Assembly: GCA_041396125.1 (NCBI GenBank)
Contig: JAWKZG010000005.1
Span: 186,001 to 250,000, forward strand
Reading direction: 5' to 3'
DNA length: 64,000 nucleotides
Origin: JAWKZG01 sp041396125
Lineage (GTDB): Bacteria; Pseudomonadota; Gammaproteobacteria; Competibacterales; Competibacteraceae
Positions 25,869 to 35,410 of the stretch are shown here, in pieces. The position numbers were made by a program, and so were the translations under genes. The stretch's first letter is position 1, and each line of letters starts with the position of its first letter. The notes under the pieces were generated by a model. It saw only the letters and a list, made by a program, of their open reading frames with translations. It ran no database searches and had not been told where the DNA came from.

Positions 25869-28487
25869 ATGACTACTAGCGCCGAGTTACGCCAAACATT
25901 TCTGAATTTTTTCAAAGACAAAGGCCACGAAATCGTACCCAGCAGCCCGCTGGTGCCGGCCAATGATCCGACCCTGCTGTTTACAAACGCCGGCATGGTG
26001 CAGTTTAAAGATGTTTTCCTGGGGCAGGACCAGCGGCCATATAAACGGGCTACCACCTCACAACGCTGTGTCCGCGCCGGCGGCAAACACAACGATCTGG
26101 AAAATGTCGGCTACACCGCCCGCCACCATACGTTTTTTGAAATGCTGGGTAATTTCAGCTTCGGCGATTATTTTAAACGTGAAGCGATCCACTACGCCTG
26201 GGAATTACTGGTCGACGTGCTCGGACTGCCGCCCGACAAACTCTGGGTTACGGTTTACCAGACCGATGAAGACGCGCATCAGATATGGACGCAGGAGATC
26301 GGCATACCGCTCGATCGGATTACCCGTATCGGCGACAAACCCGGCGGTGGCTCCGACAATTTCTGGCAAATGGGCGATACCGGCCCCTGTGGCCCCTGCA
26401 CCGAAGTTTTCTATGATCATGGCCCCGACGTCGCCGGCGGTCCGCCTGGCAGCCCCGACGAAGACGGTGATCGCTATATCGAGATATGGAATCTGGTCTT
26501 CATGCAGTTTGACCGCGCTGCCGATGGCACCCTGACGCCGCTGCCGAAGCCTTCGGTGGACACTGGCATGGGCCTGGAACGCCTGGCTGCGGTTATGCAG
26601 GGTGTGCATAGCAACTATGATATCGATTTATTTCAGAATTTATTGCGCGCAGCAGCCGCGATCACCGGCTGCCAGGATTTGCACAATAACTCGCTCAAAG
26701 TTTTGGCCGATCATATCCGCTCCACTGCATTTCTGATTACTGACGGCGTATTACCCTCAAACGAGGGACGCGGTTATGTGCTGCGGCGCATTATGCGCCG
26801 GGCCATCCGGCACGGATATAAATTGGGCGCCAAGGACAGTTTTTTCTATCAACTGGTCGCGCCGCTGGTTGCCGAAATGGGTGATGCCTATCCTGAATTG
26901 CGCCAGGCGCAAGACCAGGTCACCCGTGTTATCGAGCAAGAAGAAGAACGCTTCGCGGAAACCCTGGATAACGGCATGGGGCTACTGGAACGCGATATTG
27001 CAGCGCTGCATGGCAAGACTATTCCGGGTGCGACCGTATTCAAACTCTATGACACCTACGGTTTTCCCGTTGACCTGACTGCTGACATCGCCCGCGAACG
27101 CGGCCTGGATGTCGACATGACAGGCTTCAATGCTGAAATGGACGCCCAACGTGAACGGGCGCGCGCCGCCAGCCAGTTCGGCACGCAGCAGGCGGCCAAT
27201 CTGGCGGTGGAAGGCAGCAGCGAATTCAGCGGTTACGACACAGTACAGGATCAAAGCACCGTAACTGGCCTGTTCCGCGCCGGACAAGCCGTTGAACAGC
27301 TTGATGCCGGTGATGAAGGCATGGTTGTGCTGACCCAGACACCGTTCTACGCTGAATCCGGCGGACAGGTCGGAGATAGCGGCGTATTACGTTCAGCACA
27401 GGCTGAATTCACCGTGCAGGACACGCAGAAGCAAGGCGCGGTACATTTGCATATCGGCCGTATTGAGCACGGCAGTCTGCGGCTCGGCGACAAAATTGAG
27501 GCACTGGTGGACGCTGATCGGCGTCAGGCCATTGTGCTTAATCACTCTGCCACTCATTTATTGCATGCTGCGCTGCGACAGGTGCTGGGTACACATGTGC
27601 AGCAGAAGGGCTCGCTGGTCGCGCCGGATCGCTTGCGTTTCGATTTCTCGCACCATGCGCCATTGACCGCAGAAGAATTGCAACGTATTGAAACACTGGT
27701 CAACCAGGCGATCCGCCGCAACGAAGCTGCCGATGTGCGCCAGATGAGCTACGATGATGCACTCAAATTTGGCGCGATAGCCCTGTTTGGCGAAAAATAC
27801 GGGGATCAGGTGCGCGTCATGAAATTCGGCGATTTCTCGACCGAGCTCTGCGGCGGCACTCATGTCAACCGGACGGGCGATATCGGGCTGTTTAAAATCA
27901 TTTCGGAAACAGGTATTGCTTCGGGTGTGCGCCGTATCGAAGCGCTGACCGGTGCCAATGCGCTGAACCATGTCCGTACGGTAGAGCAACGTCTGGATCA
28001 GATCGCCCAACTGGTCAAAGGCAGCCCTGACAATGCCAATGAAAAAGTACGTCAGTTAAGTGCGCGTGCCCGTGAACTGGAAAAAGAAATCGTCCAACTC
28101 AAGCAGCGGCTGGCGAGTGGACAGAGCAATGATTTAAGCACTCAGGCCGTTGATATCAAAGGCATTAAAGTACTGGCTGCACGACTTGATGCGGTCGATG
28201 TCAAAACCCTGCGCAGCGCCGTCGACCAGTTCCGCGACAAACTGCAGCACGCTGCCGTATTGCTGGCAACGGTCGACGGCGATACCGTACGACTGGTAGC
28301 CGGCGTCACCAAAGCGGAGACCTCGCGCATCAAGGCTGGTGATCTGGTCAATGTCGTGGCACAGCAGATCGGAGCCCGTGGTGGTGGCCGTCCTGATCTG
28401 GCCCAAGCCGGTGGTGGCGATCCGGCTAAGCTGGATGCAGCGCTGCAAGCCGTACCTGACTGGGTCAAAACCCAGTTGGCAAAGTAA
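25869..28487 (+). CDS. alaS: Alanyl-tRNA synthetase
   Basis: Class II synthetase that charges tRNA-Ala and edits mischarged Ser and Gly. The 872 residues have the catalytic domain (FTNAGMVQFKDVFLG at about 39-53), the editing domain with the zinc motif HSATHLLHAALRQVLG and the later CGGTHVNRTGD, and the C-terminal oligomerisation domain with GGRPDLAQAGGGDPAKLDAAL. All key histidines and the cysteine are present. It sits in the conserved recA-recX-alaS-lysC-csrA order. The gene for its substrate tRNA-Ala(TGC) is in the rRNA operon of this window. Confidence 0.98.
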   Translation: MTTSAELRQTFLNFFKDKGHEIVPSSPLVPANDPTLLFTNAGMVQFKDVFLGQDQRPYKRATTSQRCVRAGGKHNDLENVGYTARHHTFFEMLGNFSFGDYFKREAIHYAWELLVDVLGLPPDKLWVTVYQTDEDAHQIWTQEIGIPLDRITRIGDKPGGGSDNFWQMGDTGPCGPCTEVFYDHGPDVAGGPPGSPDEDGDRYIEIWNLVFMQFDRAADGTLTPLPKPSVDTGMGLERLAAVMQGVHSNYDIDLFQNLLRAAAAITGCQDLHNNSLKVLADHIRSTAFLITDGVLPSNEGRGYVLRRIMRRAIRHGYKLGAKDSFFYQLVAPLVAEMGDAYPELRQAQDQVTRVIEQEEERFAETLDNGMGLLERDIAALHGKTIPGATVFKLYDTYGFPVDLTADIARERGLDVDMTGFNAEMDAQRERARAASQFGTQQAANLAVEGSSEFSGYDTVQDQSTVTGLFRAGQAVEQLDAGDEGMVVLTQTPFYAESGGQVGDSGVLRSAQAEFTVQDTQKQGAVHLHIGRIEHGSLRLGDKIEALVDADRRQAIVLNHSATHLLHAALRQVLGTHVQQKGSLVAPDRLRFDFSHHAPLTAEELQRIETLVNQAIRRNEAADVRQMSYDDALKFGAIALFGEKYGDQVRVMKFGDFSTELCGGTHVNRTGDIGLFKIISETGIASGVRRIEALTGANALNHVRTVEQRLDQIAQLVKGSPDNANEKVRQLSARARELEKEIVQLKQRLASGQSNDLSTQAVDIKGIKVLAARLDAVDVKTLRSAVDQFRDKLQHAAVLLATVDGDTVRLVAGVTKAETSRIKAGDLVNVVAQQIGARGGGRPDLAQAGGGDPAKLDAALQAVPDWVKTQLAK

Positions 28488-28556
28488 ATTTCTGTATTGC
28501 CCTTTATCTACTTCGATAATTAGGGTTAAATTCGGCGTTTTTTGAGTGCTAGAGAC

Positions 28557-29777
28557 ATGCCCTTAATCGTACAAAAATATGGTGGCACCTCAGTTGGCAG
28601 CGTTGAGCGGATTGAAAACGTTGCCAAACGGATCATCGATTATCGCAACCGCGGCGACGATATCGTCGTTGTGGTCTCAGCCATGAGCGGCGAGACTGAT
28701 CGCCTGCTGGGACTGGCAAAACAGCTTACCCCCCGGCCAACACCACGCGAGCTTGATGTTTTGCTGTCTACCGGTGAACAAGTGACTATCGCACTGCTAA
28801 CCATGGCTTTACAAAAACACGGCTACCAGGCCCGCTCTTATACCGGTCCACAGGTACAGATCCGCACTGATAGCGCACACACCAAAGCACGCATCCAGCA
28901 CATTGATGCCGAGCGCATCACAGCGGATATCAAAGCCGGCAATGTTGTTGTTGTTGCGGGCTTTCAGGGCATCGACGAGCACAATAACATCACAACCCTG
29001 GGCCGCGGCGGATCAGATACAACGGCCGTAGCTCTAGCCGCGGCACTTAAAGCCCAAGAGTGTCAGATTTTTACCGATGTGGACGGTGTTTACACCACCG
29101 ATCCGCGTATGGTGCCCCAGGCGCGCAGGCTGGAACGCATTACTTTTGAAGAAATGCTGGAAATGGCCAGCTTAGGGTCTAAAGTATTACAGATACGCTC
29201 GGTTGAATTCGCCGGCAAGTATAATGTGCCTTTGCGCGTGCTATCGTCGTTTCAGGAAGGTGAAGGCACGCTGATTACGTTTGAGGAAGAACAAATGGAA
29301 CAAGCCCTGGTTACCGGGATTGCATTCAATAAAGATGAGGCCCAAATCACGGTGCTTGGCGTCGCGGATCGCCCAGGCATCGCCTACAGCATCTTAGGGC
29401 CAATTGCTAGCGCCAACGTTGATGTCGATATGATCGTGCAAAACTCCAGCCATGACGGCACAACCGACTTTACTTTCACAGTGCATCGTAATGACTACGA
29501 AACAGCGCTGGAAATTCTGCGGGCAAACTTGTCCGAGCTTGGCGCCCAGCATGTAATAGGTGCGCTGAACATCGTTAAAATTTCACTGGTTGGCGTTGGC
29601 ATGCGCTCGCATGCCGGCATCGCCAGTCGAATGTTCGAAACACTTGCCAAGGAAGGTATCAACATCCGAATGATTTCCACATCGGAAATAAAAATATCGG
29701 TAGTCGTTGATGAGAAATACCTGGAGCTCGGTGTTAGAGCGCTTCACGAAGCGTTTGAACTGGATAAGGCAGCCTAG
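28557..29777 (+). CDS. lysC: Aspartokinase
   Basis: Phosphorylates aspartate as the first step to lysine, threonine and methionine. The 406 residues begin with the KYGGTSVGS nucleotide motif and contain FTDVDGVYTTDPRMVPQARR, then two ACT domains in the C-terminal third (VLGVADRPGIAYSILGPIA and VGVGMRSHAGIASRMFETL) that usually bind lysine and threonine for feedback. I use the ATG at 28557; a TTG 15 bases earlier is less likely. There are only 69 bases between alaS and this start, too few for a lysine riboswitch. Confidence 0.96.
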   Translation: MPLIVQKYGGTSVGSVERIENVAKRIIDYRNRGDDIVVVVSAMSGETDRLLGLAKQLTPRPTPRELDVLLSTGEQVTIALLTMALQKHGYQARSYTGPQVQIRTDSAHTKARIQHIDAERITADIKAGNVVVVAGFQGIDEHNNITTLGRGGSDTTAVALAAALKAQECQIFTDVDGVYTTDPRMVPQARRLERITFEEMLEMASLGSKVLQIRSVEFAGKYNVPLRVLSSFQEGEGTLITFEEEQMEQALVTGIAFNKDEAQITVLGVADRPGIAYSILGPIASANVDVDMIVQNSSHDGTTDFTFTVHRNDYETALEILRANLSELGAQHVIGALNIVKISLVGVGMRSHAGIASRMFETLAKEGINIRMISTSEIKISVVVDEKYLELGVRALHEAFELDKAA

Positions 29778-29876
29778 TTTGGTTGCTGGCAGGGAAGCAA
29801 AAAAACAAAGTTTTGGCACGTTCCATGAATAATAGACTATTCGTCTAAAAAAAGCTTATGAAGCACGGAGACAGAG

Positions 29877-30092
29877 ATGCTTATATTGACACGTAGAGTT
29901 GGAGAGACACTAATGATCGGTGATGATGTCACCGTTACTGTGTTAGGCGTTAAAGGGAATCAGGTACGGATTGGTGTAAATGCGCCCAAAGAAATTCCTG
30001 TACATCGGGAAGAAATTTACGAGCGTATTAAGCGTGAACAGCAGCAGACTGCTGAAGAACTTGATCCAGGTGCTCCTGTAGTTAACGACTGA
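29877..30092 (+). CDS. csrA: Carbon storage regulator CsrA
   Basis: RNA-binding dimer that controls translation by binding GGA-containing hairpins. The 71 residues show MLILTRRVGETLMIGDDVTVTVLGVKGNQVRIGVNAPKEIPVHREEIYERI, essentially the canonical sequence including the RNA-contact arginine region. The C-terminal tail (AEELDPGAPVVND) is acidic and longer than in E. coli. The ribosome site is CACGGAG, six bases before the ATG; a GGA at this site allows self-regulation. Position after lysC and before a tRNA-Ser gene is conserved in gammaproteobacteria. Confidence 0.97.
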   Translation: MLILTRRVGETLMIGDDVTVTVLGVKGNQVRIGVNAPKEIPVHREEIYERIKREQQQTAEELDPGAPVVND

Positions 30093-30151
30093 TAGCCAGC
30101 AGAATTCGCGCTAAGTCTTTACGTGCTGCGACTTCAAAGGTATCATTCGAC

Positions 30152-30202
30152 CCCTCGACGTTATCAAGCATATTGTCGAGGGCTTAACCGTTTTGGGTTA
30201 AG
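30152..30202 (+). terminator. Two adjacent hairpins between csrA and tRNA-Ser
   Basis: CCCTCGAC pairs with GTCGAGGG across a 15-base loop, directly followed by a second stem CTTAACC/GGTTAAG with loop GTTTTG. Neither has a strong T-run after it. They may mark the end of the csrA transcript or be a processing site before the tRNA. Confidence 0.5.
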
Positions 30203-30218
30203 ATGGATCTTGTAGAAT

Positions 30219-30311
30219 GGAGAGATGGCCGAGCGGCTGAAGGCGCTCCCCTGCTAAGGGAGTATGGGGTTAATAGCTCCATCGAGGGTTCGAATCCCTC
30301 TCTCTCCGCCA
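30219..30311 (+). tRNA. tRNA-Ser (GCT)
   Basis: A class II tRNA of 93 bases with encoded CCA. The acceptor stem is GGAGAGA/TCTCTCC, the anticodon stem CTCCC/GGGAG encloses loop CTGCTAA with anticodon GCT at 30253-30255, and there is a long variable arm before the T stem GAGGG/CCCTC. Position after csrA is conserved in gammaproteobacteria. Confidence 0.97.
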
Positions 30312-30432
30312 TTCCGTTATACGAATCACGTTCAAATAACGTTGCACGCAATTCATAACGGCTGGTTTGATGGTATCTAGTGGATTTTTATGCATACCTT
30401 ATGTTTCTTGTAATCAGTTTGCATACGAATCG

Positions 30433-30461
30433 TTGACATCTGATGAGCGAATTTGCATAAT
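30433..30461 (+). promoter_or_regulatory. Sigma-70 promoter of tRNA-Arg
   Basis: A perfect -35 TTGACA (30433-30438), 17-base spacer and -10 CATAAT (30456-30461) lie 15 bases upstream of the tRNA-Arg 5' end. The tRNA is therefore likely to have its own transcription start. Confidence 0.8.
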
Positions 30462-30476
30462 TCGCATCCCTACAAC

Positions 30477-30553
30477 GCGCCCGTAGCTCAGTTGGATAGA
30501 GTACCTGGCTACGAACCAGGCGGTCGGAGGTTCGAATCCTTCCGGGCGCGCCA
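30477..30553 (+). tRNA. tRNA-Arg (ACG)
   Basis: A 77-base tRNA with encoded CCA. Acceptor stem GCGCCCG/CGGGCGC, anticodon stem CCTGG/CCAGG with loop CTACGAA, anticodon ACG at 30511-30513. The A34 would be changed to inosine by TadA to read CGU, CGC and CGA. Confidence 0.97.
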
Positions 30554-30636
30554 TTAGATTTCCACATCAAGCGATCTAGCGCCGGATATAAACATGCGCT
30601 GGTGCGTGTAATTGCGAGTTAACTTAAGGTTTCGTT

Positions 30637-30882
30637 ATGAAGAAAGATATCCATCCCGCTTATCGGGAGGTTGTGTTTCAGGATATTTCGTCCGATTTCG
30701 CGTTTTTAACGAAATCCACCATTAAAACCAAGGAAACTATCACTTGGGAAGATGGACAGGAATATCCCTTGGTTAAAGTCGAAGTATCCAGCCAATCACA
30801 CCCTTTCTATACGGGCAAACAAAATATTGTTGATACAGCTGGGCGGGTGGATCGTTTCCGCCGCAAGTACGGTTTATCCTGA
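30637..30882 (+). CDS. rpmE2: 50S ribosomal protein L31 type B
   Basis: A component of the large ribosomal subunit near the central protuberance. The 81 residues start MKKDIHPAYREVVFQDISSD and end VDRFRRKYGLS, typical of type B, which lacks the zinc-binding cysteines of type A. Type B copies are often made when zinc is scarce under Zur; I see no Zur-like palindrome upstream, so constitutive use is possible. The tRNA-Arg promoter could also serve this gene. A terminator follows 16 bases after the stop. Confidence 0.96.
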   Translation: MKKDIHPAYREVVFQDISSDFAFLTKSTIKTKETITWEDGQEYPLVKVEVSSQSHPFYTGKQNIVDTAGRVDRFRRKYGLS

Positions 30883-30898
30883 TTGCGCTTAGCGCCAG

Positions 30899-30928
30899 AC
30901 AAAGACACCATTAGGCGTCTTTGTTCTT
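30899..30928 (+). terminator. Terminator after rpmE2
   Basis: ACAAAGACACC pairs with GGCGTCTTTGT (one mismatch) around the loop ATTA, followed by TCTTAA. It separates rpmE2 from gltA. Confidence 0.75.
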
Positions 30929-30991
30929 AATCATCCTGTCAGTTTGGCAGCATCAGATAACCTGGCAGGGTGAGTTAACCAGGAGTCAAAC

Positions 30992-32284
30992 ATGTCACAG
31001 CCAACCGTAACCCTTACCGATAACAGTACTGGCAAAAGCATAGAGTTACCGGTTTATCAGCCTACCCATGGCAATCCGGTTATCGATATCGCCTCCGTTT
31101 CTAAGGCACTCGGTTATTTCACCTATGATCCTGGTTTCGTCGCGACGGCAAGCTGTAAAAGCGCCATCACGTACCTGGATGGTGAAAAAGGCGAGTTGTT
31201 CTATCGCGGTTACCCCATCGAACAGCTGGCCGAACATTGCAGCTTTTTAGAAGTCAGTTATTTGCTGCTCAAAGGCGAGTTACCTAATCAAACTGAATTA
31301 GACTCGTTCCGCGGTATTATCTCGCATCATACGATGCTTAATGAGAACCTGCGCTATATGCTGCTGCGCAGTTTCAATTATGATGCTCATCCGATGGCAA
31401 TGATGACTGGTATTGTGGGTTCCTTATCGGCCTTCTACCACGATAGCCTGGACATCCACGATCCGCTTCATCGCACCATTACTGCCCATCGTTTGATCGC
31501 CAAACTGCCCACCATTGCGGCAGCGTGTTATAAGCATAATATCGGTCAGCCCTTCGTTTATCCGCAAAACAACATGAGCTATTGTGGCAATCTGCTACAT
31601 ATGATGTTTTCGGTACCTTGCGAACCATACGAGCTGGATCCTATCGCTGAAAAAGCGCTGGATGTGCTGTTTATTCTGCACGCTGATCACGAGCAAAATG
31701 CCTCGACGTCGACAGTCCGGCTGGCCGGCTCCTCATTTGCCAATCCATTCGCCGCAATCGCAGCGGGGGTAGCATCGTTGTGGGGACCTGCTCATGGTGG
31801 TGCCAACGAGGCTGTACTTCGCATGCTTGATGAGATTGGCGATGTATCCAATATCGACAAATTCATCGCCAAAGCCAAAGATAAAGATGATCCGTTTCGC
31901 CTGATGGGTTTTGGCCATCGGGTTTATCGTAACTACGATCCGCGAGCAAAAATCATCAAACGCATCTGCGATGAGGTGTTAGCCAAATACGGGGATGACC
32001 CCCGTTTGGAACTGGCAATGCGACTCGAAGAAATTGCGTTGAACGATGATTACTTCATCGAACGCAAGCTTTATCCGAATGTCGATTTTTACTCAGGTAT
32101 TATTTACAAAGCCCTGGGCATTCCGACCAATATGTTCACGCCGATGTTCGCGATCGCCCGCACTGTAGGCTGGGTCAGTCATTGGATTGAAATGGTTTCG
32201 GATCCTGAGCACAAGATCGGCCGCCCGCGCCAACTCTATATCGGCGAGTCCAAACGCGACGTGCCGGCATTAACAGATCGTTAA
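30992..32284 (+). CDS. gltA: Citrate synthase
   Basis: Condenses acetyl-CoA and oxaloacetate to open the TCA cycle. The 430 residues are those of the hexameric, NADH-sensitive type II enzyme of Gram-negative bacteria. Active-site histidines are seen in HADHEQNASTSTVRLAGSS and FGHRVYRNYDPRAK, the latter with the conserved arginine. AGGAG lies 7 bases before the ATG. In related bacteria gltA is often near sdh and suc genes, but here it stands alone between rpmE2 and the convergent deoB, sharing a terminator with the latter. Confidence 0.97.
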   Translation: MSQPTVTLTDNSTGKSIELPVYQPTHGNPVIDIASVSKALGYFTYDPGFVATASCKSAITYLDGEKGELFYRGYPIEQLAEHCSFLEVSYLLLKGELPNQTELDSFRGIISHHTMLNENLRYMLLRSFNYDAHPMAMMTGIVGSLSAFYHDSLDIHDPLHRTITAHRLIAKLPTIAAACYKHNIGQPFVYPQNNMSYCGNLLHMMFSVPCEPYELDPIAEKALDVLFILHADHEQNASTSTVRLAGSSFANPFAAIAAGVASLWGPAHGGANEAVLRMLDEIGDVSNIDKFIAKAKDKDDPFRLMGFGHRVYRNYDPRAKIIKRICDEVLAKYGDDPRLELAMRLEEIALNDDYFIERKLYPNVDFYSGIIYKALGIPTNMFTPMFAIARTVGWVSHWIEMVSDPEHKIGRPRQLYIGESKRDVPALTDR

Positions 32285-32307
32285 TCAATCCAGCCAAATA
32301 CCAGCTT

Positions 32308-32333
32308 AAAAAGCTCCAGGAATGGGGCTTTTT
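32308..32333. terminator. Bidirectional terminator between gltA and deoB
   Basis: AAAAAGCTCC and GGGGCTTTTT form a 10-base-pair stem (with one G-T pair) around a 6-base loop. The A-run and T-run on its two sides let it act for gltA on the plus strand and for deoB on the minus strand. It overlaps the deoB stop codon by 2 bases. Confidence 0.85.
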
Positions 32334-33561
32334 AGTTCAGCATCTCGGTACCGCGTGGCAAAGGCGGCAGGCTCAAATGATGGGCTACGGTCTGTCCTAT
32401 ATCGGCAAAGCTCTGTCGCTGCCCCAGCGGGCCAGCCTGTATACCCGGACCAAACGCTAAAACCGGCACCTGCTCACGGGTATGATCAGTACCGGGCCAG
32501 CTCGGGTCGTTACCATGATCCGCACTGACAATGACCAGGTCATCAGTTTGCAAGCATTGCTCCAGTTCCGGCAAGCGGGCATCCAACTGCTCCAGCGCAA
32601 GCGCATAGCCGGCAATGTCACGACGATGGCCATATAACATGTCAAAATCGACAAAATTAGTGAATATCAGAGCACCATCCGGCGCTTGCGCCAATGCAGT
32701 CATGGTCGCTTCAAACAAAGCCTGATTACCATCCGCCTTGATACTATGACTAATACCTTGGTGGGCAAAGATATCAGCAATTTTCCCTATGGCCATAACC
32801 GTATGTCCTGCTGCCGTCAAATAATCAAGTAAAGTCGGAGCTGGCGGCGGTACAGCGTAATCTCGGCGATTACCCGTGCGCCGGAAATCTGCCGGGCCGG
32901 TGCCGACAAAGGGGCGTGCAATCACACGCCCGACATTCAACTCCAGCTGATCAAGACGGGCACGCGTACACTCACATAAGCTATATAGATTCTGCAGGCC
33001 AAAGCTGGTTTCATGCGCTGCAATCTGTACTACGCTATCAGCTGAGGTGTAGATAATCGGGCAACCGGTTTGCACATGTGCTGTACCCAACTGGGCGATA
33101 ATTTCAGTGCCTGACGCATGGCATTCACCCAGAAACCCGGGCAATGCCATTTCCTGGATCAAATAACCGGTCAGTTCAGCTGGGAAACAGGGTATGGTTT
33201 TGGGAAAATAATACCAGTCGAACAACACGGGTACGCCGGCAATTTCCCAATGCCCGCTTGGTGTATCTTTGCCTTTGCTGGTTTCTATTGCGCTGCCGTA
33301 AGCAGCCTGAATAATACTGCTGTTTTCCAGACCTGCTGGCACTTCTCCAGTGGCTGTAGCAGCGGCTGCACCCATCCCCAAACGGGCAAAATTGGGCAAT
33401 TGCAAAGCCCCACGACGCTGTCCTGGCAGATCACATTGTCCGGCAGCACAAGCCGCAGCAATATGCCCCAGGGTATTAGCACCTTGATCACCGTAAGCAC
33501 TTGCATCAGGCGCTCCGCCAATACCAAGCGAATCCAGCACCAGGATAATTGCTCTTGCCAT
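32332..33561 (-). CDS. deoB: Phosphopentomutase
   Basis: Interconverts ribose- or deoxyribose-1-phosphate and the 5-phosphate in nucleoside breakdown, using manganese. The 409 residues begin MARAIILVLDSLGIGGAPDA with the metal-binding Asp, and contain the alkaline-phosphatase-superfamily motifs HWEIAGVPVLFDW and VSADHGNDPSWPGTDHTREQVP. The N-terminal Asp and C-terminal Asp/His metal ligands are all in place. It begins 18 bases after the potI-like gene on the same strand, so it may be cotranscribed with the polyamine operon, an uncommon pairing. Confidence 0.96.
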   Translation of the reverse strand: MARAIILVLDSLGIGGAPDASAYGDQGANTLGHIAAACAAGQCDLPGQRRGALQLPNFARLGMGAAAATATGEVPAGLENSSIIQAAYGSAIETSKGKDTPSGHWEIAGVPVLFDWYYFPKTIPCFPAELTGYLIQEMALPGFLGECHASGTEIIAQLGTAHVQTGCPIIYTSADSVVQIAAHETSFGLQNLYSLCECTRARLDQLELNVGRVIARPFVGTGPADFRRTGNRRDYAVPPPAPTLLDYLTAAGHTVMAIGKIADIFAHQGISHSIKADGNQALFEATMTALAQAPDGALIFTNFVDFDMLYGHRRDIAGYALALEQLDARLPELEQCLQTDDLVIVSADHGNDPSWPGTDHTREQVPVLAFGPGIQAGPLGQRQSFADIGQTVAHHLSLPPLPRGTEMLN

Positions 33562-33579
33562 AACGTTTACTTTATTTGC

Positions 33580-34398
33580 TCAGGGCGCTGCCATCGCCAG
33601 TTTTTCATCACGCTGGCGACGTGTTTCCTGCATTTTGCTGAGCACTGAGGTAATCAAAACGCCAATCGCGACGATGCCAATCAGGACGGTGCATATTGCG
33701 TTAATTTCCGGCGTTACTCCAAGCCGCACCTGGCTATAGATTTTCATCGGCAACGTAGTTGCACCAGGACCCGTTGTAAAACTGGCAATAACCAGATCAT
33801 CCAGCGACAAGGTGAACGACAGCAACCAACCTGAAATAATCGCCGGCAGAATCACCGGCAGGGTGATATAGAGGAACGTTTTACCCGGGGGTGCCCCCAA
33901 ATCCATGGCGGCTTCTTCGATCGAACGGTCAAAGCTGACCAGGCGTGACTGCACCACCACCGCGACATAGCACATCGAAAATGTAATATGCGCAATCGTG
34001 ACGGTTAAAAACCCCCGATCCACCGACAAAGCAACAAACATCAGCAGCAAGGATAAACCGGTGATAACTTCCGGCATGACCAGAGGGGCGTAAATCATGC
34101 CAGAAAACAATGTGCGGCCACGAAACCGGCCGAACCGAGCCAGTAATAATGCTGCCAGTGTGCCCAGCACCACTGCTACTGTGGACGAGGTCAAAGCCAC
34201 TTTAAGTGTCACCCAGGCCGCGTTCAGCAGGCCTTCATTTTGCAGCATCGAGCTATACCACTGAGTGGACCAGCCCCCCCATACCGTTACCAGTTTGGAG
34301 GCATTGAAACTGTAGATGACCAACAGCACGATAGGTAGATACAAAAAGCCGAAGCCCAGAATCAGGGAGAGCACATTAAAGCGGGTTAGCTTAAACAT
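33580..34398 (-). CDS. potI: Putrescine/polyamine ABC transporter permease PotI
   Basis: Inner-membrane permease subunit with about six helices, 272 residues. The ATPase-contact (EAA) loop reads EEAAMDLGAPPGKTFLYITLPVILPAI and the overall sequence (TFLYLPIVLLVIYSFNASKLVTVWGGWSTQWY) is typical of PotI/SpuH. It is the last transporter gene of the cluster potF-potG-potH-potI, three bases after potH. It would pair with PotH to form the channel for putrescine or a related polyamine. Confidence 0.93.
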   Translation of the reverse strand: MFKLTRFNVLSLILGFGFLYLPIVLLVIYSFNASKLVTVWGGWSTQWYSSMLQNEGLLNAAWVTLKVALTSSTVAVVLGTLAALLLARFGRFRGRTLFSGMIYAPLVMPEVITGLSLLLMFVALSVDRGFLTVTIAHITFSMCYVAVVVQSRLVSFDRSIEEAAMDLGAPPGKTFLYITLPVILPAIISGWLLSFTLSLDDLVIASFTTGPGATTLPMKIYSQVRLGVTPEINAICTVLIGIVAIGVLITSVLSKMQETRRQRDEKLAMAAP

Positions 34399-34401
34399 TT
34401 A

Positions 34402-35409
34402 TTAAACCTCCCGTTTCTCTTGCAAGCGCTGAAAAATAACGATGGGCACGATTAATAAAAGCACTAGAACAACAGCAACAGCTGACGACAGTGGCCAGTC
34501 TCGATTGTTGAAAAATTCGGTCCAAAGTGTTTTTCCGATCATCAAGGTATCCGAACCGCCCAGCAGATCAGGGATCACGAACTCACCCACAGCAGGTATG
34601 AAGACCAGAAAACAACCAGCGATGATCCCTGGTATCGAGATAGGTATGGTAATCGTCCAGAAAGCTTTTAAGGGTTTACAACCCAGATCGGCAGCAGCCT
34701 CCAGCAGACTCATATCCATCTTGTCCAGATTGGCGTACAGGGGCAATATCATGAACGGCAGGTAAGAATAAACAATGCCGATATAAACGGCGAGATCCGT
34801 GTTCAGGATGGTAAGAGGCTCGTTAATAATCCCCAGATTCAACAGCAATAAATTCAGCAGACCTTCTTTTTTCAGGATGCCGATCCAAGCGTAAACCCGG
34901 ATCAGAAACGATGTCCAGAACGGCAAAATAACCAGCATTAACAATACAGCCCGCCATTGTCGGGGAGCCCGAGCCATGGCATAGGCAATCGGATATCCCA
35001 GCAAGAGGGCCAGCAGCGTTGCGATGCCGGCGATCTTCAGACTGTTGACATAGGACTTCCAATACAAGCTGTCTTCCCACAACAGCCTGTAATTTTCCAG
35101 ATTGAGTGTGAGTTGCACATAAGTGTCATCAACCCACTCCCATAATGGTGCGTAAGGTGGCATCGCGATCAGCACTTCGGAAAAGCTGATCTTGAGCACA
35201 ATGAGGAACGGCATCATAAAAAATGCCAGCAGCCATAAATAAGGCACCAGAATGACCGCTCCACGTCCATCCAGTCCCAACTTCTGCACTAGCTGGTAAA
35301 ACCAGCGATAGGGTGCAAACAGCAATAAACGGGCGTGTAAACCGGTTAGTTCTCCGGCGTGGGCGAGTTCCTCTCCGCTCAGATAGGCAACGTCTTTGCG
35401 GTCAGCCAT
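34402..35409 (-). CDS. potH: Putrescine/polyamine ABC transporter permease PotH
   Basis: Inner-membrane permease subunit of 335 residues with about six helices after a cytoplasmic N-terminus of roughly 50 residues, longer than in E. coli PotH. The EAA loop is LLEAAADLGCKPLKAFWTITIPISIPGIIAG, and the tail GEFVIPDLLGGSDTLMIGKTLWTEFFNNRDWP matches PotH/SpuG. It starts 1 base after the potG stop and ends 3 bases before potI, so the genes form one operon. Confidence 0.93.
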   Translation of the reverse strand: MADRKDVAYLSGEELAHAGELTGLHARLLLFAPYRWFYQLVQKLGLDGRGAVILVPYLWLLAFFMMPFLIVLKISFSEVLIAMPPYAPLWEWVDDTYVQLTLNLENYRLLWEDSLYWKSYVNSLKIAGIATLLALLLGYPIAYAMARAPRQWRAVLLMLVILPFWTSFLIRVYAWIGILKKEGLLNLLLLNLGIINEPLTILNTDLAVYIGIVYSYLPFMILPLYANLDKMDMSLLEAAADLGCKPLKAFWTITIPISIPGIIAGCFLVFIPAVGEFVIPDLLGGSDTLMIGKTLWTEFFNNRDWPLSSAVAVVLVLLLIVPIVIFQRLQEKREV

Positions 35410-35410
35410 A

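Noticed and set aside
28488..28556. Lysine riboswitch before lysC
   Set aside because: Only 69 bases separate alaS and lysC, too few for the element.
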